64,000 bases of DNA from Microbacterium sp. BH-3-3-3 (GCF_007679045.1 NZ_VEFS01000001.1:1435182-1499181), one strand, 5' to 3'; numbered from the stretch's first letter, positions 36,456 through 45,590 are shown. Notes: generated by a model from the letters alone, not told the origin. Made by a program: numbers and translations.

Positions 36456-38230
36456 GCACGGGCCTCCTCTGCGGTCGGGGCGGTTCCGGATGCCGCGGGC
36501 TCAGCCAGGATGACAGGCGCGACCCACGAACGGGTGACCTCGGCGCGCTGCGCGGCATCGAACGCGAGCATGGCGGCCCCGATGCGACCGGCGTGGGTGC
36601 CGAGGGCGGCGGTCTCGAGACGCGGGACCGGACGCCACACGAGGGCGGCCGCGAGGCGCTCGCGCAGGGGCTCGACGAACGCGGCCCCGGCCTGCGCGAC
36701 GCCCCCACCGAGCACGATCACCTCGGGATCGACGAGCAGCGTGAGGGTCGCCAAGCCCGTCGCGAGGGCGTCCAGGCCCTCGGCCCACACGCGCGCGGCG
36801 ATCGGGTCGGTGTCGATGCGGGCGATGATGGCCGCGGCATCCGGAGTCTCGACGAGCATCTCGTCGCCCACCTCGGCGCTCGCTGCGGCGTAGCGCCGGG
36901 CGAGGCCGGCTCCCGAGAAGTAGACCTCGAGGCATCCGCGCTGGCCGCACGTGCAGAGCTCGCCGCCGGGGACGACCGGGATGTGGCCCAATTCGCCCGC
37001 CCCCGCGATGGCTCCCTCGAGGGCGCGGCCGTCGGAGGTGATCGCGGCAGCGACCCCCGTGCCGATCGCGGCGAACACGACGTCGCGCGAGCCGGCGGCG
37101 GCGCCGAACGCCGACTCGGCCGCTCCCGCCGCGCGCACGTCGTGGTCGACGGCGACGGGGATGCCGACCGCGTCGGACAGGATCCGCGCGAGGGGAACGT
37201 CTTTCCAGCCGAGGCTCGAGGCGTAGTGGACGGTGCCGGTGGCGGTGTCGATGAGGCCGGGGCTCACGACGCCCGCCCCCACGACCGCGCGGCCCTCGGC
37301 CGAAGCCGCGGCGACGAGATCGCGCAGCAGGTCGGCGATGCGCGAGACGGTCTCGGCGCCCGAGCCGGTCGCGACGGACGAGCTGTGCAGCACCCGCCCG
37401 TCGGCGTCGACCAGCGCGCCCTTGGCCGAGGTGCCGCCGATGTCGACGGCGATCGCGGCGGGGAGCGTCGCGCGCGAGCGGTCGGCCACGGCGCGGACGG
37501 TGTCGCGGATCAGCGACTCGTCGGTCTCGAGGAATCCGCGGTCGGTCGCGACCTGCGCGCGCAGGTGCACCTCGCGGGCGCCCGTGCTGTCGAGCAGCGC
37601 CGCGACGTTGTGGGCCCGGACCGAGCCGCCGGCGAGCACCGTCGGCATCCGCGACCCCTCCGACCGGGCGCGCAGGGCCGTCAGCACGTCGGCGCCCTCG
37701 CGCGCGGTCGCCGCCCCACCCGAGGTCAGCACGCGCACGACGCCGTGGTGGGCGAGCGTCTCGTACGCCTCGAACAGGTCGGCGGTGTCGTCGAAGGCCT
37801 TGTGGAAGGTGATCGGCACGTCGCCGGCGGCCGCGCGGATCGCATCGAGCGCCTGCTCGTCGATGCGACGGTCGGCGGTGAGGGCGCCGAACACGATGCC
37901 CACCGGCACGCTGCTCTCGCGGGCGAGGGCCGCGATGGCGGCGGCATCGGCAGCCATCACGCGCAGCTCGTCGGCCGAGTAGACGAAGTCGCCGCCGCGC
38001 GAGCGCACCATGATCTGCACGCCCACGCGCTGCACCGAGGCGAGCACCGCCTGGATCATTCCCAGGCTGGGCGTCGTTCCGCCCTCGAGCAGATCGGCGC
38101 AGAGTTCGACGCGATCGGCCCCCGCCCGCTCGGCGGCGAGGACTCCGGCGAGGTCGTCGACGCAGATCTCGACAAGGGCGCGGGCCCCGGCCGGGGTGTT
38201 CTCGATGACGGATGCCGACTCGGCGGCCAT
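36452..38230 (-). CDS. CutC-ROK sugar kinase fusion
   Basis: A 592-residue two-domain protein. Residues about 17-252 are a CutC TIM barrel: LVEICVDDLAGVLAAERAGADRVELC, LLEGGTTPS, IMVRSRGGDF, FHKAFDDT, LTSGGA and LAGGSV. Residues about 258-580 are a ROK kinase: AVDIGGTSAKG (ATP site), VDHDVRAAG, GTGVAAAI, and the zinc motif CTCGQRGCLE. The kinase part probably makes GlcNAc-6-P for NagA. CutC proteins were first linked to copper handling, but their occurrence with sugar genes suggests a metabolic role. A GTG at 38236 that overlaps the asparaginase stop is an alternative start. The frame runs through both domains without a break. Confidence 0.88.
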   Translation of the reverse strand: MAAESASVIENTPAGARALVEICVDDLAGVLAAERAGADRVELCADLLEGGTTPSLGMIQAVLASVQRVGVQIMVRSRGGDFVYSADELRVMAADAAAIAALARESSVPVGIVFGALTADRRIDEQALDAIRAAAGDVPITFHKAFDDTADLFEAYETLAHHGVVRVLTSGGAATAREGADVLTALRARSEGSRMPTVLAGGSVRAHNVAALLDSTGAREVHLRAQVATDRGFLETDESLIRDTVRAVADRSRATLPAAIAVDIGGTSAKGALVDADGRVLHSSSVATGSGAETVSRIADLLRDLVAAASAEGRAVVGAGVVSPGLIDTATGTVHYASSLGWKDVPLARILSDAVGIPVAVDHDVRAAGAAESAFGAAAGSRDVVFAAIGTGVAAAITSDGRALEGAIAGAGELGHIPVVPGGELCTCGQRGCLEVYFSGAGLARRYAAASAEVGDEMLVETPDAAAIIARIDTDPIAARVWAEGLDALATGLATLTLLVDPEVIVLGGGVAQAGAAFVEPLRERLAAALVWRPVPRLETAALGTHAGRIGAAMLAFDAAQRAEVTRSWVAPVILAEPAASGTAPTAEEARA

Positions 38231-38232
38231 GA

Positions 38233-39240
38233 TCACGGTGCGGCGCTCGCGGCGGGGGCGTCGAGCCACGCGCGCACGTCGCCGCCCACCTGGATCGAGC
38301 CGACCGGGACACCGCCGCCGAGGATCGGCAGGTCGACCAGGTCGCCCGCGTTCGAGATGTCGGCGCCGAGCGCCTCGAGCACCGTGAGGGCGACGAGGGT
38401 GGTGGCGCGCGGGTTGCCGTCGAGGATCTTCATCGACACGGCCGCCCCGTCGGCGGTCGCCATGCCGATGACGCCCTCGGCGCCGCCCTTCGACAGCAGA
38501 CCCGGAACCCGCAGCATCGCGTCGGTGTTGGCGTGATGATCGCCACCGACGAAGCGGGGGTGGGCGCGCATGGCATCCGCCACCTTCCGCTCCGGCGTGC
38601 CGGGCTCGGCCGTGACGAGGGCGCGGAAGATCCGGGCGATCCCGAGCGGCGAGACGCTGAACAGGGGAGCGCCGCAGCCGTCGACCGCGTCGTGCGCGAC
38701 CGGCTCGCCCGACAGGCGCTCGAGCGTCGCGCGCACCAGCTGCTGCAGGGGGTGGGCGGGGTCGAGGTAGGTCGCGGTGTCCCACCCGTTGACCGCGCAG
38801 GCCAGCAGCATCGCGGCGTGCTTGCCCGAGCAGTTCATGCGCACGCGGGAGCGCTGCTCGCCGTCGCGGATCAGACGCTCGCGCGTCGGCTCGTCTTCGG
38901 GCCAGTCGACGGGGCAGCCGAGGGCCGCGTCGTCGAGACCCGCGCGGGTGAGCATCTCGCGCACGACCTCGACGTGCACGTCTTCGCCGGTGTGGCTGCC
39001 CGCGGCGATCGCGAGCTCGGCGCCGTCGATGTCGGCCCCGGCGACCAGGCAGGCGAGGGCCTGCACCGGCTTGACCGTGGAGCGCGGCAGGATCTGCTCG
39101 CCGCTGCCGGTCTGCCACGCGACGGAGCCGTCGGCGGCCAGGGCCGCGATCGAGCCGAGGTGGCGGCTCTCGACGACACCCGAGCGGATGACGACGGCCA
39201 GGTCGGCCAGCGGGGAGGGAACGGGGGGAAGGGAGGTCAT
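38233..39240 (-). CDS. Asparaginase II family protein
   Basis: A 335-residue protein of the rhizobial-type asparaginase II family, which is unrelated to the classic bacterial L-asparaginases. It has SGVVESRHLGSIAAL, QTGSGEQILPRSTVKP (Ser/Lys catalytic region), GSHTGEDVHV, MNCSGKHAAML and VDGCGAPLFSVSP. The presumed reaction is amide hydrolysis of asparagine or an Asn derivative. It lies 34 bases after a permease gene and overlaps the CutC-ROK gene, so it belongs to the amino-sugar operon. Confidence 0.88.
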   Translation of the reverse strand: MTSLPPVPSPLADLAVVIRSGVVESRHLGSIAALAADGSVAWQTGSGEQILPRSTVKPVQALACLVAGADIDGAELAIAAGSHTGEDVHVEVVREMLTRAGLDDAALGCPVDWPEDEPTRERLIRDGEQRSRVRMNCSGKHAAMLLACAVNGWDTATYLDPAHPLQQLVRATLERLSGEPVAHDAVDGCGAPLFSVSPLGIARIFRALVTAEPGTPERKVADAMRAHPRFVGGDHHANTDAMLRVPGLLSKGGAEGVIGMATADGAAVSMKILDGNPRATTLVALTVLEALGADISNAGDLVDLPILGGGVPVGSIQVGGDVRAWLDAPAASAAP

Positions 39241-39274
39241 GGGTGGTTCTTTCGATGCCGTGGGGAGGGCGGAA

Positions 39275-40141
39275 TCAGCGGTCGACGGGAGCGTTCGGCG
39301 TGGTGAGCCCCGCGGGGGCGACCTTGGCGGGAGCCGCGAGACTGCGGCGACCGGGGCGCTTCTGCAGGCGGGCCGCGAGACCCGACAAGCTGCCGTTGAG
39401 GGCCAGGAAGATCGCGGTGACGACCACGAACGTCTGGATGAGCAGGCCGTTGAAGGTCGACAGCACCTGGCCGCGGTAGAGCAGCTCGGTGAAGGCGACG
39501 ATGTAGCCGAGCGAAGTGTCCTTCAACAGGCTCACCAGCTGCACGACCAGCGAGGGGGCGACGAAACGCAGCGCCTGCGGCAGCACGACCTTGCGATCGA
39601 CCTGCCAGCGGGTCATGCCGAGGCTGAGACCGGCCTCGGCCTGGCCGCGGGGGAGGGCGAGCACCCCGGCGCGGATGATCTCGGCGAACGCGGCCGAGTT
39701 GGCCAGGGTCAGCGGGATGACGAGCTTCCACAGCACCGGGAAGTTGAGCCCGAGCTGAGGCAGGCCGAAGAGCATGAGGTAGATCAGCAGCAGCACGGGG
39801 ACCGTGCGGGCGATCTCGATGTAGGCGGTGCAGAACCAGCTGACCCAGCCGACGCGGCTGAGGCGGCCGAGCGCGAGCAGCAGACCCAGCACGAAGCCGA
39901 GCACCGCCGTCAGGGCCGCGGCCTGCAGCGTGCCGAGCAGGCCGACGCCGAGGTACTCCCAGATCGCGATGTCGAGGAAGGGCGCCCAGCGGTCGCCGTC
40001 GAGCTGGCCCTTCGAGGCGAACTGCATCAGCGCGAGCACGATCAGGCCCACGATGACGACGGCGCTGACGATCGACCAGAGCAGGATGCGGCGCCGGGCG
40101 CGGGGCCCGGGCTCGTCGTAGAGCGAGAGGGTGGCGGTCAT
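39275..40141 (-). CDS. Amino-acid ABC transporter permease (GluD-like)
   Basis: A 288-residue inner-membrane permease of the polar amino-acid uptake (HisMQ) family. A cytosolic N-terminus and first helix (LWSIVSAVVIVGLIVLALM) precede the typical core TLQAAALTAVLGFVLG, ARTVPVLLLIY and the EAA loop (EAGLSLGMTRWQVDRKVVLPQAL). The ATG at 40141 overlaps the previous stop (ATGA). It pairs with the 40138-40782 permease. Confidence 0.92.
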   Translation of the reverse strand: MTATLSLYDEPGPRARRRILLWSIVSAVVIVGLIVLALMQFASKGQLDGDRWAPFLDIAIWEYLGVGLLGTLQAAALTAVLGFVLGLLLALGRLSRVGWVSWFCTAYIEIARTVPVLLLIYLMLFGLPQLGLNFPVLWKLVIPLTLANSAAFAEIIRAGVLALPRGQAEAGLSLGMTRWQVDRKVVLPQALRFVAPSLVVQLVSLLKDTSLGYIVAFTELLYRGQVLSTFNGLLIQTFVVVTAIFLALNGSLSGLAARLQKRPGRRSLAAPAKVAPAGLTTPNAPVDR

Positions 40142-40782
40142 CGGCGGATCCTCAACTTCTTCTCGAGACGGCCGGCGGAGAGCCCGATCGCGAGGGCGAG
40201 CACCATGTAGATCAGACCCGCCGCGGTGAAGATCAGGATGGGTTGGGCCTGCACGAGATTGAGCTTGTTCGCGGCGCTCGTCAGCTCGACCACGCCGACG
40301 GCCGCGGCGAGGGCGGTGTTCATGGTGAGGGCGATCATGACGTTGCCGATCGGCTGGATCGCCGCGCGGAGCGACTGGGGGATCACGAGCACGCGCAGGG
40401 TCTGACCCAGCGAGAAGCCCAGCGCGCGGCTGGCCTCGATCTCGCCCCGGCTCACGGTGTTCACCCCGCTGCGCACGGCCTCGGCGACGTACGCCGCTTC
40501 GTACAGCGTGAGCACGATGATCGCCGTCGGCGTCAGGGGCAGCAAGAACCCGGCATCCGGCAACGCGAACACGGCGAGCACGAGCAGCACCAGCAGCGGG
40601 ACGTTGACGAAGAACTGCACGTAGGCGAACGCCGCCCAGCGCAGCACCGGCACGGGGCTGATGCGCGCCGCGGTGACGAGCGTGCCGAGCACGATCGACC
40701 CGACACCCGCCGACACGGCGAGCAGGATCGTCGTTCCGAGCGCTTGCGCGATCGGCCCGGCGCTGGAGGCGAAGAAGTCCAT
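40138..40782 (-). CDS. Amino-acid ABC transporter permease (GluC-like)
   Basis: A 214-residue partner permease with five hydrophobic helices: GTTILLAVSAGVGSIVLG, QFFVNVPLLVLLVLAVF and the coupling loop EASRALGFSLGQTLRVLVIPQSL. ATG 40782 has GAGGA upstream and gives the usual family length. Longer frames upstream have no support. Confidence 0.92.
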   Translation of the reverse strand: MDFFASSAGPIAQALGTTILLAVSAGVGSIVLGTLVTAARISPVPVLRWAAFAYVQFFVNVPLLVLLVLAVFALPDAGFLLPLTPTAIIVLTLYEAAYVAEAVRSGVNTVSRGEIEASRALGFSLGQTLRVLVIPQSLRAAIQPIGNVMIALTMNTALAAAVGVVELTSAANKLNLVQAQPILIFTAAGLIYMVLALAIGLSAGRLEKKLRIRR

Positions 40783-40861
40783 GGGGTCCTCGGGTCGACG
40801 GATGAACGAGAAGGAGACCGGCGCCCGCCATGTGCGGGACGAGCGCCGGTCGGTCAACGGC

Positions 40862-41815
40862 TCAGGAGCCGGGGACGCTGCCGATCGCGGGGGGAGTCGG
40901 AGCGTTCGACTCGACGGCCTCGCCGAGCGTGGCCTCCCAGATCTTGGCCCACGAGCCGTCGTCCTGGATCTTGGTGAGCCAGTCGTTGATGAACGACTTG
41001 AACTGCGCGTCGTCCTTCTTCAGGCCGATGCCGTAGGCCTCGGTGGTGAAGGGCTGGCCGACGACCTTGATGCTCTTGTCGTCGATCGCGTGGCTGGCCA
41101 GCAGCGTGAAGTCCTGTACGTACGCGTCGCCGCGGCCCTGGGTGAGGGCCTGCAGGGCCTGCGGGTCGGTGGCGAAGCTCACGATGTTCGCGGTCGGCTG
41201 CTTCTCGGGCACGGCCGTGACCGCGGGGGTGTTCGCGCCGACGATGACGGTCTTGCCGCCGAGGTCGTCGATGCCGTTGATGTCGGTGTTGTCGCTGCGC
41301 ACGGCGACGGCCAGACCCGACTCGAGGTAGGGGCCGGCGAAGTCGACCTGCTCGGCGCGCTGCTCGGTGATCGTGTAGGTGTTGAACACGACGTCGACGG
41401 TGCCGTTGGCGAGGAGGGCCTCGCGGGTCTCGGAGGCCGGCGGCACGATCTCGACGCTGGGCTTTCCGAGGATGTAGATCGCGAGCATCTTGGCCAGGTC
41501 GGCGTCGAAGCCCTCGACGTCGTCGGGGTTGGTCGGGTCCTGCTGCGAGAGCAGCGGAGCGTCGAGAGCCTCGGCGACGATGAGCTTTCCGCGCTCCTTG
41601 ATCTTCGCCATGGTCGAGTCGGGGATGAGGGCGGCGGCGTCGGCGACGGGCGCGTTGGAGTAGACCTCGTCGAGGCTGCTGGCGTTGGCCGAGGCGCTCG
41701 GGTCGGAACCGGGGACGGCTGCGGTGCCGGACGAGCACGCGGCAAGGGATGCGACCGTGGCCGCGGACGCCAAGAGGACGAGGCCTCGGCGAAGGATCGA
41801 GCGAGAGGAGATCAC
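40862..41815 (-). CDS. ABC transporter substrate-binding lipoprotein
   Basis: A 317-residue family-3 solute-binding protein. It has a lipoprotein signal with lipobox LAAC (about residues 24-27). The mature part includes KIKERGKLIVAEALDAPLLS, DVEGFDADLAKMLA, FNTYTITEQRAEQVDFAGPY, and AYVQDFTLLA. The ligand is likely an amino acid or amino-acid conjugate. The partner set (asparaginase, nag genes) leaves Asn derivatives possible. Start GTG 41815 has AAAGG upstream. Confidence 0.9.
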   Translation of the reverse strand: MISSRSILRRGLVLLASAATVASLAACSSGTAAVPGSDPSASANASSLDEVYSNAPVADAAALIPDSTMAKIKERGKLIVAEALDAPLLSQQDPTNPDDVEGFDADLAKMLAIYILGKPSVEIVPPASETREALLANGTVDVVFNTYTITEQRAEQVDFAGPYLESGLAVAVRSDNTDINGIDDLGGKTVIVGANTPAVTAVPEKQPTANIVSFATDPQALQALTQGRGDAYVQDFTLLASHAIDDKSIKVVGQPFTTEAYGIGLKKDDAQFKSFINDWLTKIQDDGSWAKIWEATLGEAVESNAPTPPAIGSVPGS

Positions 41816-41876
41816 GGGTACTGCCTTTCGTTTGCTGGTGCGTGCGGAACGAGCCGCGTCGGGGGTGGGGAGGATG

Positions 41877-42647
41877 TCAGTGGGCGAGGATCTTCGACAG
41901 GAACGCCCGAGCGCGATCGCTCTCGGCGTGGGTGAAGAAGCGCTCGGGGGTGGTGTCTTCGACGATGCGGCCGTCGTCCATGAAGATGACGCGGTCGGCG
42001 GCGCGGCGGGCGAAGCCCATCTCGTGCGTGACGACGACCATCGTCATGCCCTCTTCGGCGAGCGAGGTGATCACGTCGAGCACCTCGCTGACCATCTCGG
42101 GGTCGAGGGCCGAGGTCGGCTCATCGAACAGCATGAGCTTGGGCTTCATCGCCAGCGCGCGGGCGATCGCGGCGCGCTGCTGCTGACCGCCGCTGAGCTC
42201 GCCGGGGAAGCGGTCGGCCTTGTCGGCGATGCCGACGCGCTCGAGCAGGGCGAGACCCTCGTCGCGAGCCTTCTTCTGCGACACCTTCGACACGATGCGC
42301 GGGGCGAGGGCGACGTTGTCGAGCACGGTGCGGTGCGCGAAGAGGTTGAACGACTGGAACACCATTCCCACCTCGGCGCGGAGGTTCGCGAGGGCCCGAC
42401 CCTCGCTCGGCAGCGGGACGCCGTCGATGGTGATGGTGCCCGAGGTGGTGGTCTCGAGGCGGTTGAGGCAGCGGCACAGCGTGGACTTGCCCGAGCCCGA
42501 GGGGCCGACGATGACGACGACCTCGCCGCGGGCGATGTCGAGGTCGATGTCTTTGAGCACGTGGTGGTCGCCGAAGTGCTTCTGCACCTCGCGGACCGCG
42601 ACGAGGGGCGCGGAGACGGGGGCTGCGGGGGACGCGGGCGTCGACAC
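41877..42647 (-). CDS. Amino-acid ABC transporter ATP-binding protein
   Basis: A 256-residue ATPase of the GlnQ/GluA type: Walker [11 protein letters not shown]-loop [13 protein letters not shown], signature LSGGQQQR, Walker [14 protein letters not shown] and H-switch VVVTHEM. It energises the permease pair. GTG 42647 with a GGAAGGA about eight bases upstream gives the normal length; the further N-terminal extension to 42731 lacks family similarity. It is the first gene of the minus-strand run. Confidence 0.92.
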   Translation of the reverse strand: MSTPASPAAPVSAPLVAVREVQKHFGDHHVLKDIDLDIARGEVVVIVGPSGSGKSTLCRCLNRLETTTSGTITIDGVPLPSEGRALANLRAEVGMVFQSFNLFAHRTVLDNVALAPRIVSKVSQKKARDEGLALLERVGIADKADRFPGELSGGQQQRAAIARALAMKPKLMLFDEPTSALDPEMVSEVLDVITSLAEEGMTMVVVTHEMGFARRAADRVIFMDDGRIVEDTTPERFFTHAESDRARAFLSKILAH

Positions 42648-42772
42648 GGGCGTGGATCCTTCCCGCGGACTCGCCGCGATGTCGGTACAGCCGACGCGGG
42701 GAGGTGATTTCCGCGTCGTTGGTGAAATCAAACTAACGAGGCCATGTTACAGAGATAATTCGACACAGATAC

Positions 42773-42784
42773 TCCAACTTTGGA
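42773..42784. promoter_or_regulatory. Possible ROK-regulator operator (inverted repeat)
   Basis: TCCAA-CT-TTGGA is a perfect five-base-arm inverted repeat just before the TAAGGT box of the regulator gene and upstream of the divergent transporter genes. It is short, so only a candidate. Confidence 0.35.
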
Positions 42785-42785
42785 C

Positions 42786-42791
42786 TAAGGT
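42786..42791 (+). promoter_or_regulatory. -10 box for a leaderless start
   Basis: TAAGGT lies six bases before GTG 42798. Confidence 0.45.
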
Positions 42792-42797
42792 GGGGGT

Positions 42798-43985
42798 GTG
42801 CAGCCTCATCCCGTCGCCCTGCCGTCGTTCAGCCCGCAGACCCTCGCGGTGCTGACCCCCCTGCGCACGGGAGCGGCCCGCTCGCGCGCCGAGCTCGCCG
42901 CGCACACCGGCCTCTCGCCCTCGACCGTGACCGCGCGCATCGACCCGCTCATCGCCGCGGGCGTCGTCGTCGAAGACGGCTCCGACGACTCGAGGGGCGG
43001 CCGTCGCCCCCGCCGCCTGGCCGTTCGCGGCGGACTCGGCACGGTCGGCAGCATCGACCTCGGCGTCGAGCGCAGCACGATCGGCCTCGTCGACTACGCC
43101 GGTACCGCTCTCGCGCACCGCCACCTCGTCCTGGATCTGGCGGAGGGTCCGGATGCCGTGCTCCGCCGCGTCGCCGACGAACTCGCCGCGCTGGTGCAGG
43201 CGAAGGGCACGCCCCCGCTGACGGGCGCCGCGATCGCCCTGCCCGGCCCGGTGTCGGCCGAGACCGGCCGACTCGTCGCCCCCTCGCGCATGCCCGGGTG
43301 GCACGACGCCGACGTCGCGGCGCTTCTCGCCGCCACCCTCGGTGTTCCCGCGATCGCCGGCAACGACGCCAACTGCATGGCCGTCGGCGAGCTCGTCGGG
43401 GGAGACCCCGACGCCCGCAACCAGGTCTTCATCAAGGCGGGCACGGGCATCGGTTCGGGCGTGATCGCCGACGGACAGCTCTACACCGGCCGCAGCGGCG
43501 CCGCCGGCGACATCAGCCACGTCACCGTGCCGGGGGCCGCCCCCGTGCCGTGCTCGTGCGGTCGCGTCGGCTGCCTCGACGCCGTCGCCAGCGGCTCGGC
43601 CCTCACCCGCGCCGCGCAGGACGCGGGGCGCGACGTGTCGGACGTCGAGACCGTGATCGACCTCGCCCGCACCGGCGACGCGCTCGCCACGGGCCTGCTG
43701 CGCGAGGCCGGGAGCATGACCGGCGGCGTTCTCGCCACGATCGTCAACTTCTTCACCCCCGACCGGCTCGTGGTCGGCGGCTCGCTCAGTGCGTCCGACG
43801 TGTTCATCGCCGCGATCAAGTCGAAGCTGTGGGCCGACTGCCTGCCCATGGCCACCGAGAACCTCGAGGTCGCCGTTCCCCGCCACCCGCGCGTCGGCGG
43901 CATCCTCGGCGCCTCGCGCCTGTTCCTCGACGCCGCGTTCGGCGCGGAGCCGGCGCGCACGGCGCTGCGGCTCGCGTCGCACTGA
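42798..43985 (+). CDS. ROK-family transcriptional regulator (NagC/XylR-like)
   Basis: A 395-residue regulator. Its N-terminal winged HTH (about residues 15-70) has RAELAAHTGLSPSTVTARIDPLIAAGVV. A ROK sugar-binding fold follows, with GSIDLGVERSTIGLVD, IAGNDANCMAVGEL and the zinc site CSCGRVGCLD. It lacks the kinase DxGGT at the phosphate loop, as regulators do. It is divergent from the ATP-binding gene across 150 bases and probably controls the whole amino-sugar/amino-acid operon. Confidence 0.9.
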   Translation: MQPHPVALPSFSPQTLAVLTPLRTGAARSRAELAAHTGLSPSTVTARIDPLIAAGVVVEDGSDDSRGGRRPRRLAVRGGLGTVGSIDLGVERSTIGLVDYAGTALAHRHLVLDLAEGPDAVLRRVADELAALVQAKGTPPLTGAAIALPGPVSAETGRLVAPSRMPGWHDADVAALLAATLGVPAIAGNDANCMAVGELVGGDPDARNQVFIKAGTGIGSGVIADGQLYTGRSGAAGDISHVTVPGAAPVPCSCGRVGCLDAVASGSALTRAAQDAGRDVSDVETVIDLARTGDALATGLLREAGSMTGGVLATIVNFFTPDRLVVGGSLSASDVFIAAIKSKLWADCLPMATENLEVAVPRHPRVGGILGASRLFLDAAFGAEPARTALRLASH

Positions 43986-44003
43986 CCGACGGGGCCGTTC
44001 CCC

Positions 44004-44126
44004 GGTCCCTGAGCCTGCTCCAGGTCCCTGAGCCTGCCTCAGGTCCCTGAGCCTGCCCCAGGTCCCTGAGCCTGTCGAAGGGACCGGGACCCTCGCAGGG
44101 TCCGGTGGCTTCGACGAGCTCAGCCG
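44004..44126. repeat. Tandem GGTCCCTGAGCCTG repeats with inverted partner
   Basis: Four 19-bp tandem copies begin at 44004, 44023, 44042 and 44061. The last runs into GTCGAAGGGACCGGGAC. An inverted partner (TGGCTTCGACGAGCTCAGCC) follows near 44105-44124. It fills most of the 184 bases between the ROK regulator and the next gene. Confidence 0.85.
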
Positions 44127-44169
44127 CCCCCGCACGCGCGCGATCGCCGCGCCGGCGGCATCCGCCCCC

Positions 44170-44553
44170 TCAGCCTCGACGGGTTGCCGCGGCCTGACCG
44201 ATCAAGAACACCGCAAGGGCGGCAGCGGCGATCGAGAAGGCGAGAGCCGCCGCGCTCATCAGCTCGGTGTCACCGGTCGCCGACGTGGTCGACGCCCCCA
44301 CGATCAGCGTGACCACGATTCCGACGGCCGCGACGACGAGGGCCCCGAGCCGCCCCGCTCGCGCGCCCCGGGCCGCGACGAGCCCCAGGATCGCGAGGAC
44401 GACGAGCGTCGCGCCCGCGACGAGGAACACCGCCGTCGAGGCCCCGAGCACCAGGAAACCGATACCCAGGAGCGCCACGATTGGCATGACGATGTACGCG
44501 AACACGCGCGCCCGGCCGGAGCGGTCGACGGGCGCGGCCCCGGCTGCCGACAC
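44170..44553 (-). CDS. Small four-helix membrane protein
   Basis: A 127-residue protein of four hydrophobic segments (FAYIVMPIVALLGIGFLVLG, FLVAGATLVVLAILGLVAA, LGALVVAAVGIVVTLIVGA, ALAFSIAAAALAVFLIG). GTG 44553 lies two bases after the stop of the upstream ESX-like gene, so it is co-transcribed. Function unknown; position suggests a role with the secretion-related proteins. Confidence 0.6.
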   Translation of the reverse strand: MSAAGAAPVDRSGRARVFAYIVMPIVALLGIGFLVLGASTAVFLVAGATLVVLAILGLVAARGARAGRLGALVVAAVGIVVTLIVGASTTSATGDTELMSAAALAFSIAAAALAVFLIGQAAATRRG

Positions 44554-44555
44554 GC

Positions 44556-45260
44556 TCAGCCCGTGACGATCTCGGGCCACGTCTGCACTCCCGAGAACGA
44601 CTTCTGCATGGTGTCGCGCGCGCTCGCCGTCTGGGCGTACAGGTTCACGGTGGCCGCCCCGATGGCGACGAGTCCCGTCACGATCGCACCGATCGCGGTG
44701 GGGGGAACGGCCGGCAGACCCAGGATCGAGATGGCCTCGCCGGTGGCGAGAGCGACACCGGCGATGGCGGCGATGATCGCGAAGCCCACGGCTCCCCAGA
44801 AGATCGCGATGGCGTTGCGCATCGTCACCAACGCCGCGGCGATGTTGCTCGCGTAGTCGGTGTCGATCGACTTCATGGCGTCGCGCTGCGACGGCATCGA
44901 CTGTCGATACTGGTCGGCACCCGAGCCCGCCCAGGTGTCGTCGACCCGCAGGTCGCTGTCGTCGATCTCGCGCGTCTGGTTCATCATCACGCCGCCCACT
45001 TCGCGCCAGCCACCCGCGGCCCCGTCGAGCATGAACGGGTTGCCGACGTACGAGAGCTTGTCGGTGAACCAGTTCCAGAACTCCTGCATCTTCTCCAGGA
45101 ATTGATTCCACAGCGTCTGCACGCGGTCCACCACCCACGAGAACACCTCGGGTACGTGCGAGAGCACGCGGTTCACCGCGTCGGTGAGGCGCTGCACTCC
45201 GTCTTCCATGCGACGGAGCAGGTCGTTGATCTGCTGGCTGATGTCGGCAGCGGCATCCAT
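44556..45260 (-). CDS. WXG-type ESX-associated membrane protein
   Basis: A 234-residue protein. The N-terminal half is a helical hairpin region (QQINDLLRRMEDGVQRLTDAV) with a WxG turn in DDTWAGSGADQYRQSMPSQRD (about residues 107-127), like WXG100/LXG substrates of type VII secretion. Two transmembrane helices follow (about 153-173 and 183-205). AGGGGAG before ATG 45260 is a good ribosome site. The membrane segments make it unlike simple secreted WXG100 proteins. Confidence 0.6.
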   Translation of the reverse strand: MDAAADISQQINDLLRRMEDGVQRLTDAVNRVLSHVPEVFSWVVDRVQTLWNQFLEKMQEFWNWFTDKLSYVGNPFMLDGAAGGWREVGGVMMNQTREIDDSDLRVDDTWAGSGADQYRQSMPSQRDAMKSIDTDYASNIAAALVTMRNAIAIFWGAVGFAIIAAIAGVALATGEAISILGLPAVPPTAIGAIVTGLVAIGAATVNLYAQTASARDTMQKSFSGVQTWPEIVTG

Positions 45261-45270
45261 CGTTCTCCCC

Positions 45271-45585
45271 TTACTTCTCTTCCCAGATGCCCGCGAGATC
45301 GCTCTGGGTCTGGGTCTCGTTCGTCTCGAAGTCGTTCTTGATGGCGCGCAGCGCGTTCGCCGTACCGGTGGCCTGCGTCTCGGCATCCGCCAGCAGTGTC
45401 AGCACCTTCGCGTGCGCCTCGAGGTACACGTCACCCGCGTCGAGGCCCGCGAACGAGAACGCGCCGCGGTAGATGTCGATGCCGGCCACCTTGGTGTGGG
45501 CGCCGTTGATGCTCGTGGCGATGGAGTCCCACCGGGTCGCATCCGACCCGAGCGCCTCGTAGGCGACGTTGATCTGGTCATTCAT
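45271..45585 (-). CDS. WXG100-like small protein
   Basis: A 104-residue, mostly helical protein (YEALGSDATRWDSIATSINGA, then ATGTANALRAIKNDFETNE). Its length, fold pattern and neighbours match ESX/WXG100 proteins, but a strict WxG turn is not obvious; it has GIDIYRG and GLDAGD in the hairpin instead. ATG 45585 or GTG 45594 may be the start; AGGAG sits just upstream of both. Confidence 0.6.
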   Translation of the reverse strand: MNDQINVAYEALGSDATRWDSIATSINGAHTKVAGIDIYRGAFSFAGLDAGDVYLEAHAKVLTLLADAETQATGTANALRAIKNDFETNETQTQSDLAGIWEEK

Positions 45586-45590
45586 GACGG

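Noticed and set aside
36501..39118. Very long Arg-rich frames opposite or out of phase with the CutC-ROK and asparaginase genes
   Set aside because: Composition is a by-product of GC-rich third positions; the true frames show conserved motifs.
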